A DNA stretch of 9,932 nucleotides, taken from assembly GCA_031287505.1 (NCBI GenBank), contig JAITSW010000041.1:1-9932 (forward strand), written 5' to 3'. This DNA is from Propionibacteriaceae bacterium (lineage in GTDB: Bacteria; Actinomycetota; Actinomycetes; Propionibacteriales; Propionibacteriaceae). The translations under genes and the position numbers were made by a program. The notes beneath the pieces were generated by a model. The model had not been told where the DNA came from. It did no database searches and saw only the letters and a program-made list of their open reading frames with translations. Below, in pieces: positions 7,097 to 9,932 of the stretch; the stretch's first letter is position 1; each line of letters begins with the position of its first letter.

Positions 7097-8761
7097 CTAC
7101 TTCTTCCCGACGAACGGGACGAGCGTGGGACGGTTCACTTCGGCGAAGAAGTCGTTGCCCTTGTCGTCCACGATAATGAAGGCCGGGAAGTCTTCGACCT
7201 CGATCTTCCAAATCGCCTCCATACCCAGCTCGGGATACTCCAAAACCTCGACGTGCTTGATGCAGTCTTGGGCTAGGCGGGCGGCCGGACCGCCAATTGA
7301 GCCTAGATAGAAGCCACCGTGCTTGGCACAGGCATCCGTCACCTGCTGCGAGCGATTACCCTTGGCGACCATGATCATCGAACCGCCATGGCTTTGGAAG
7401 AGGTCGACGTAGGAATCCATGCGGCCGGCGGTCGTCGGGCCAAACGAGCCAGAAGCCATACCCTCGGGAGTTTTGGCCGGCCCCGCGTAATAGACCGGAT
7501 GGTCTTTCAGATACTGCGGCAGGTCTTCGCCGGCATCCAAACGCTCCTTCAGCTTGGCATGGGCGATGTCGCGTCCGACAATCAAAGTGCCGGTGAGCGA
7601 GAGGCGGGTCTTCACCGGGTATTGGCTGAGCTGGGCCAACACTTCGGACATTGGACGACGCAGGTCAACTTCGACAACGTCCCCGCCTTCAAAGTCTTGC
7701 TTACCCAAGTCAGGCATGTAGGCAGCTGGATTGGTTTCGAGTTCTTCAATGAAGACGCCTTCCGGGGTGATCTTCGCGACGCACTGCCGGTCGGCAGAAC
7801 AGGAAACCGAAACCGCAACCGGGAGCGAGGCGCCGTGGCGCGGCAACCGCACCACCCGCACGTCATGGCAGAAATACTTGCCGCCGAATTGCGCGCCGAT
7901 GCCGAAATCGCGGGTCATCTGCAGCACCCGCTCTTCGAGTTCCAGATCGCGGAAACCGTGTGCGGAAGCCGAACCGGCAGTGGGCAAACCGTCAAGATAT
8001 TTGGCTGACGCATATTTGGCGACCTTGAGGCAGTACTCGGCAGACGTTCCACCGATGACGACTGCCAAGTGATACGGCGGACAGGCCGCGGTACCGAGCG
8101 AGCGCAACTTTTCGTCCAAGAACTTCATCATTGAGTCTGGGTTCAAAATGGCCTTCGTCTCTTGGAATAGGTAGCTCTTGTTGGCGGAGCCGCCGCCCTT
8201 GGCCATGAAGAGGAATTTGTAGGAGAGCTCGTGGCCCGCAGCGGTGTCGGCGTAAAGCTCGATCTGAGCGGGGAGGTTGTTACCGGTGTTTTGCTCGTCC
8301 CAAGTGGTGAGCGGGGCATTCATCGAATAGCGCAGATTCAGCTTGGTGTAGGCGTCATACACCCCCTTTGAGAGCGCGCGTTCGTCAGAGCCGGGAGTGA
8401 GGACGCGCTGGCCGCGCTTGCCCATCACGATTGCGGTGCCGGTGTCTTGGCACATGGGCAGCACGCCGCCGGCCGAAATGTTGGCGTTCTTCATCAAATC
8501 TTCCGCGACGAATTTGTCGTTTGGGCTGGCCTGAGGGTCGGCGAGAATCTTGGCGAGTTGTTTCAGGTGCGCCGGACGCAGATAGTGGGCGATATCGTGC
8601 ATGGCGGTGGCCGCCAGCAATTCCAGCGCTTCGTGGGAAACCTTGAGGAATTTCTGGCCGTCCGGGCCTTCAACCACCTCGACGCCTTCACTGGTCAGCT
8701 TGCGGTATTTCGTCTCGTCGACGCTGGAGGGCAACATATCTTCATAAAAAAAATCGGCCAT
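7097..8761 (-). CDS. fumA: Fumarate hydratase class I, single-chain [4Fe-4S] type
   Basis: A homologue of E. coli FumA/FumB, catalysing reversible hydration of fumarate to L-malate in the TCA cycle. Numbering from the ATG at 8761 (554 residues, close to the 548 of FumA), the three cysteines expected to hold the oxygen-sensitive [4Fe-4S] cluster are Cys104 in [10 protein letters not shown], Cys227 in GTAACPPYH and Cys321 in VSCSADR. Other near-identical blocks are [55 protein letters not shown] and [15 protein letters not shown]. The frame extends upstream to a TTG at 8821, but the ATG aligns with the family N-terminus (FFYEDMLPS parallels FHYQAPFP of FumA), so I start there. It stands alone on its strand and is convergent with the acetyltransferase gene. 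The symbol reflects family similarity; other class I paralogue names could be used. Confidence 0.95.
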   Translation of the reverse strand: MADFFYEDMLPSSVDETKYRKLTSEGVEVVEGPDGQKFLKVSHEALELLAATAMHDIAHYLRPAHLKQLAKILADPQASPNDKFVAEDLMKNANISAGGVLPMCQDTGTAIVMGKRGQRVLTPGSDERALSKGVYDAYTKLNLRYSMNAPLTTWDEQNTGNNLPAQIELYADTAAGHELSYKFLFMAKGGGSANKSYLFQETKAILNPDSMMKFLDEKLRSLGTAACPPYHLAVVIGGTSAEYCLKVAKYASAKYLDGLPTAGSASAHGFRDLELEERVLQMTRDFGIGAQFGGKYFCHDVRVVRLPRHGASLPVAVSVSCSADRQCVAKITPEGVFIEELETNPAAYMPDLGKQDFEGGDVVEVDLRRPMSEVLAQLSQYPVKTRLSLTGTLIVGRDIAHAKLKERLDAGEDLPQYLKDHPVYYAGPAKTPEGMASGSFGPTTAGRMDSYVDLFQSHGGSMIMVAKGNRSQQVTDACAKHGGFYLGSIGGPAARLAQDCIKHVEVLEYPELGMEAIWKIEVEDFPAFIIVDDKGNDFFAEVNRPTLVPFVGKK

Positions 8762-8967
8762 GACTAGCTCACTTTCGAAATGCGGGTAAACCTCTGGCCC
8801 CAGATTTCCAAGGGCGCTCAAAGGCTATTCTCCCACTCATCGGCGCAGTGGTGGGTGCTTTTTGAGCAACGGATGTCGCTTAGCCACTCTTGTCCTGGCA
8901 GACGACCACGCCATCGATGGGAAGGATGAGAGCATCCAAACTGCTGTCTCACCCGCCTGCGAGCCGT

Positions 8968-9003
8968 GACAGGTTTCCTGTTTGCCGATATCGGAAATCT
9001 GAC
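8968..9003. repeat. Imperfect inverted repeat with inner CCGATATCGG palindrome
   Basis: GACAGGTTTCC (8968-8978) and GGAAATCTGAC (8993-9003) pair at 9 of 11 positions across a 14-base spacer. The right half overlaps a perfect 10-base palindrome, CCGATATCGG, at 8985-8994. It lies some 200 bases upstream of both genes in this divergent region. It may be a binding site for a dimeric regulator or a structured RNA element; the sequence alone does not decide. Confidence 0.45.
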
Positions 9004-9030
9004 AGCCCCAATTAGCAGCCGTGGCATAGA

Positions 9031-9090
9031 CGACCCTTACACAATATGGATAGCCCTTACACAATATAGACAACCCTTATACAATACTGC
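9031..9090. repeat. Three tandem 20-base direct repeats (CCCTTACACAATA core)
   Basis: The 13-base core CCCTTACACAATA starts at 9034 and 9054, and CCCTTATACAATA starts at 9074, exactly 20 bases apart each time. A GA dinucleotide is also conserved a few bases before each core. A 20-base period places the three copies nearly on the same face of the helix, as in cooperative regulator or iteron sites. The third copy contains TACAAT (9080-9085), a good -10 match on the plus strand, so the array may overlap the promoter of the downstream secreted-protein gene. No regulator gene is in the window. Confidence 0.85.
9080..9085 (+). promoter_or_regulatory. Possible -10 element for the secreted-protein gene
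   Basis: TACAAT differs from the consensus TATAAT at one position and lies in the third tandem repeat. The sequence 17 bases upstream is a poor -35 match and falls in the second repeat, which would fit activator-dependent transcription. The implied leader is about 120 bases. This is suggestive only. Confidence 0.3.
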
Positions 9091-9202
9091 CGTACTCGGA
9101 GGTGGAACTTGGGTGGGCGAGTTTTCATATTCGAAGTAGTCACGTTTTCGGTGCGTAGGGAACCTGCCCCTGCACTGAGCCAAACAGCAGGAAAGATCCT
9201 TC

Positions 9203-9207
9203 GGAGG
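9203..9207 (+). promoter_or_regulatory. Ribosome binding site of the secreted-protein gene
   Basis: GGAGG is a perfect Shine-Dalgarno core, 6 bases before the ATG at 9214. It fixes the start of a gene that has no stop inside the window. Confidence 0.8.
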
Positions 9208-9213
9208 CCACCA

Positions 9214-9932
9214 ATGAAGTTCTCCCCCTCTCAGAGTGTTTTCGCTGCTCGACGCTCACCCCTCACAACCGTGGCTGCGTGCTTTCTCGCGATTGTATTG
9301 GCGCTTTCCATAGGGGTTTTTGCTGTCCCGCAACGCGCAGAAGCCGTCACTCAAATATCGGGTTCCCAGGGTCTGGAGCCCAACACATTCTTCGCCTACG
9401 TCAAAGCGAATGAGTCTCTAAACGTGGACTTCTCGAATACCCAAGCGCGGGTGACCAACCCGTTGGGCGATGTGACGACGGGTAACAGCAGAAGGGCGCC
9501 GATCGGCACAGCGGGTATCTGGAAGGTCGAAATGCCTAGCACCAGTACCTACAACTGGAATGTGACTGTCTACGACGGTGCGACAGAAATGAAGGGCCGG
9601 GTCTGGTTCGAGTCCCATACCATGGATCAAAGTTCCGTGATCAATCTGACCCTGTGGGCGGTGAATCTAACTGGATACATCTACCGAATCGACTTGAAGA
9701 ATTTTAACGGCGTCTATTCTCGACTTCGGGCAGACTCGGTTGGCGTGCCTGCCGCCTCAGGTTGCACGCCCGGATACGCCTCTGTGGATTGGTCTGGGTC
9801 TTCCAGCGGTAGCCATTTCCCTCCTTTCCTTGACTGCGGTAGCGCCTATAAGATTTTCGCTGAGGAACCGGATCCGACGATGCCAGCCACTGCTTTGGCT
9901 GCTTCGGGCACCGACTGGTTGTTACCTCCCCC
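9214..9932 (+). CDS. Secreted surface-type protein of unknown function (N-terminal 239 residues, truncated by window end)
   Basis: The frame stays open from the ATG to the window end. Residues 1-14 include basic residues, followed by a hydrophobic core (about 20-38, TVAACFLAIVLALSIGVFAV) and a likely signal peptidase site after AEA near residue 44, so the protein is exported by the Sec route. The mature part is rich in Ser, Thr, Asn, Val and aromatic residues, suggestive of beta-sandwich surface modules; visible segments include GTAGIWKVEMP, TYNWNVTVYDG and LWAVNLTGYIYRIDLKNFNG. Two cysteines (GCTPGY and DCG) lie about 30 residues apart and could form a disulfide. I recall a similar look in large actinobacterial wall-anchored proteins, but I do not recognise a named family. 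Any wall-sorting signal would lie beyond the window. It follows the tandem-repeat array, which may regulate it. Confidence 0.85.
   Translation, partial: MKFSPSQSVFAARRSPLTTVAACFLAIVLALSIGVFAVPQRAEAVTQISGSQGLEPNTFFAYVKANESLNVDFSNTQARVTNPLGDVTTGNSRRAPIGTAGIWKVEMPSTSTYNWNVTVYDGATEMKGRVWFESHTMDQSSVINLTLWAVNLTGYIYRIDLKNFNGVYSRLRADSVGVPAASGCTPGYASVDWSGSSSGSHFPPFLDCGSAYKIFAEEPDPTMPATALAASGTDWLLPP

Larger units (their letters stand above)
8762..9213. promoter_or_regulatory. Long divergent intergenic region between fumarase and the secreted-protein gene
   Basis: These 452 bases hold no reading frame with recognisable protein features. The region must carry the fumarase promoter (minus strand) and that of the secreted protein (plus strand). 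Specific elements found are an inverted repeat at 8968-9003, three tandem 20-base repeats at about 9031-9090 and a GGAGG ribosome binding site at 9203-9207. No clear -35/-10 pair for fumarase could be identified. Confidence 0.6.

Noticed and set aside
7319..8008. Plus-strand 229-residue frame opposite fumarase
   Set aside because: Length results from the strong codon bias of the fumarase gene; the fumarase frame matches a known family along its whole length.
8762..8821. TTG start for fumarase at 8821
   Set aside because: The ATG at 8761 matches the family N-terminus and length; the added 20 residues have no counterpart in FumA.
8818..9073. Two minus-strand frames of 69 and 78 residues upstream of fumarase
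   Set aside because: Basic, Cys/Trp/Arg-rich translations without a ribosome binding site or known motif; they cross the dyad and tandem-repeat region, which looks regulatory.
9031..9090. Tandem repeats considered as a CRISPR array
   Set aside because: The units abut with a 20-base period and leave only 7 bases between cores, so there are no spacers; no cas genes are present.

Overview
The window most resembles a high-to-moderate G+C Gram-positive bacterium (Actinomycetota, possibly near the Actinomycetaceae). This rests on the composition, a GTG start, 4-base gene overlaps, a fused circularly permuted ATP-grasp/alpha-E protein with a transglutaminase partner, and a secreted surface-type protein. 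The genus cannot be fixed from the sequence alone.

Layout. (1) About 1-1840 is accessory DNA. The first 99 bases look like the terminus of an IS21-type insertion sequence, with a 19-base motif repeated at 23-base spacing. This terminus cuts off a minus-strand restriction-type gene of the DUF4928 family, leaving only its N-terminal 100 or so residues. Directly upstream on the same strand is an apparently intact DNA cytosine-5 methyltransferase. A second, different set of terminal-type repeats lies at about 1781-1836, so the methyltransferase and broken partner are bracketed by mobile-element-like ends. (2) 1935-6543 is a tight minus-strand operon of three genes joined by 4-base start/stop overlaps: ATP-grasp/alpha-E fusion, then transglutaminase-like protein, then MFS exporter. 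A terminator-like hairpin follows the last gene. (3) 6631-6918 is a small plus-strand YjdJ-type GNAT acetyltransferase, divergent from the operon. (4) 7097-8761 is a minus-strand class I [4Fe-4S] fumarase, convergent with the acetyltransferase gene. (5) 8762-9213 is a long non-coding stretch holding an inverted repeat and three tandem 20-base repeats. (6) From 9214 to the window end is the start of a secreted protein of unknown function, with a clear ribosome binding site and signal peptide, truncated by the window edge.

How the genes work together. The operon has the shape of a predicted small-peptide or amide-bond system: a ligase (ATP-grasp), its alpha-E helper, a papain-like transglutaminase/peptidase, and a membrane transporter that may export the product. 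The restriction-modification module is probably now an orphan methyltransferase, because the endonuclease-like gene is disrupted. Fumarase is housekeeping (TCA cycle). The tandem repeats upstream of the secreted protein are the most suggestive regulatory feature.
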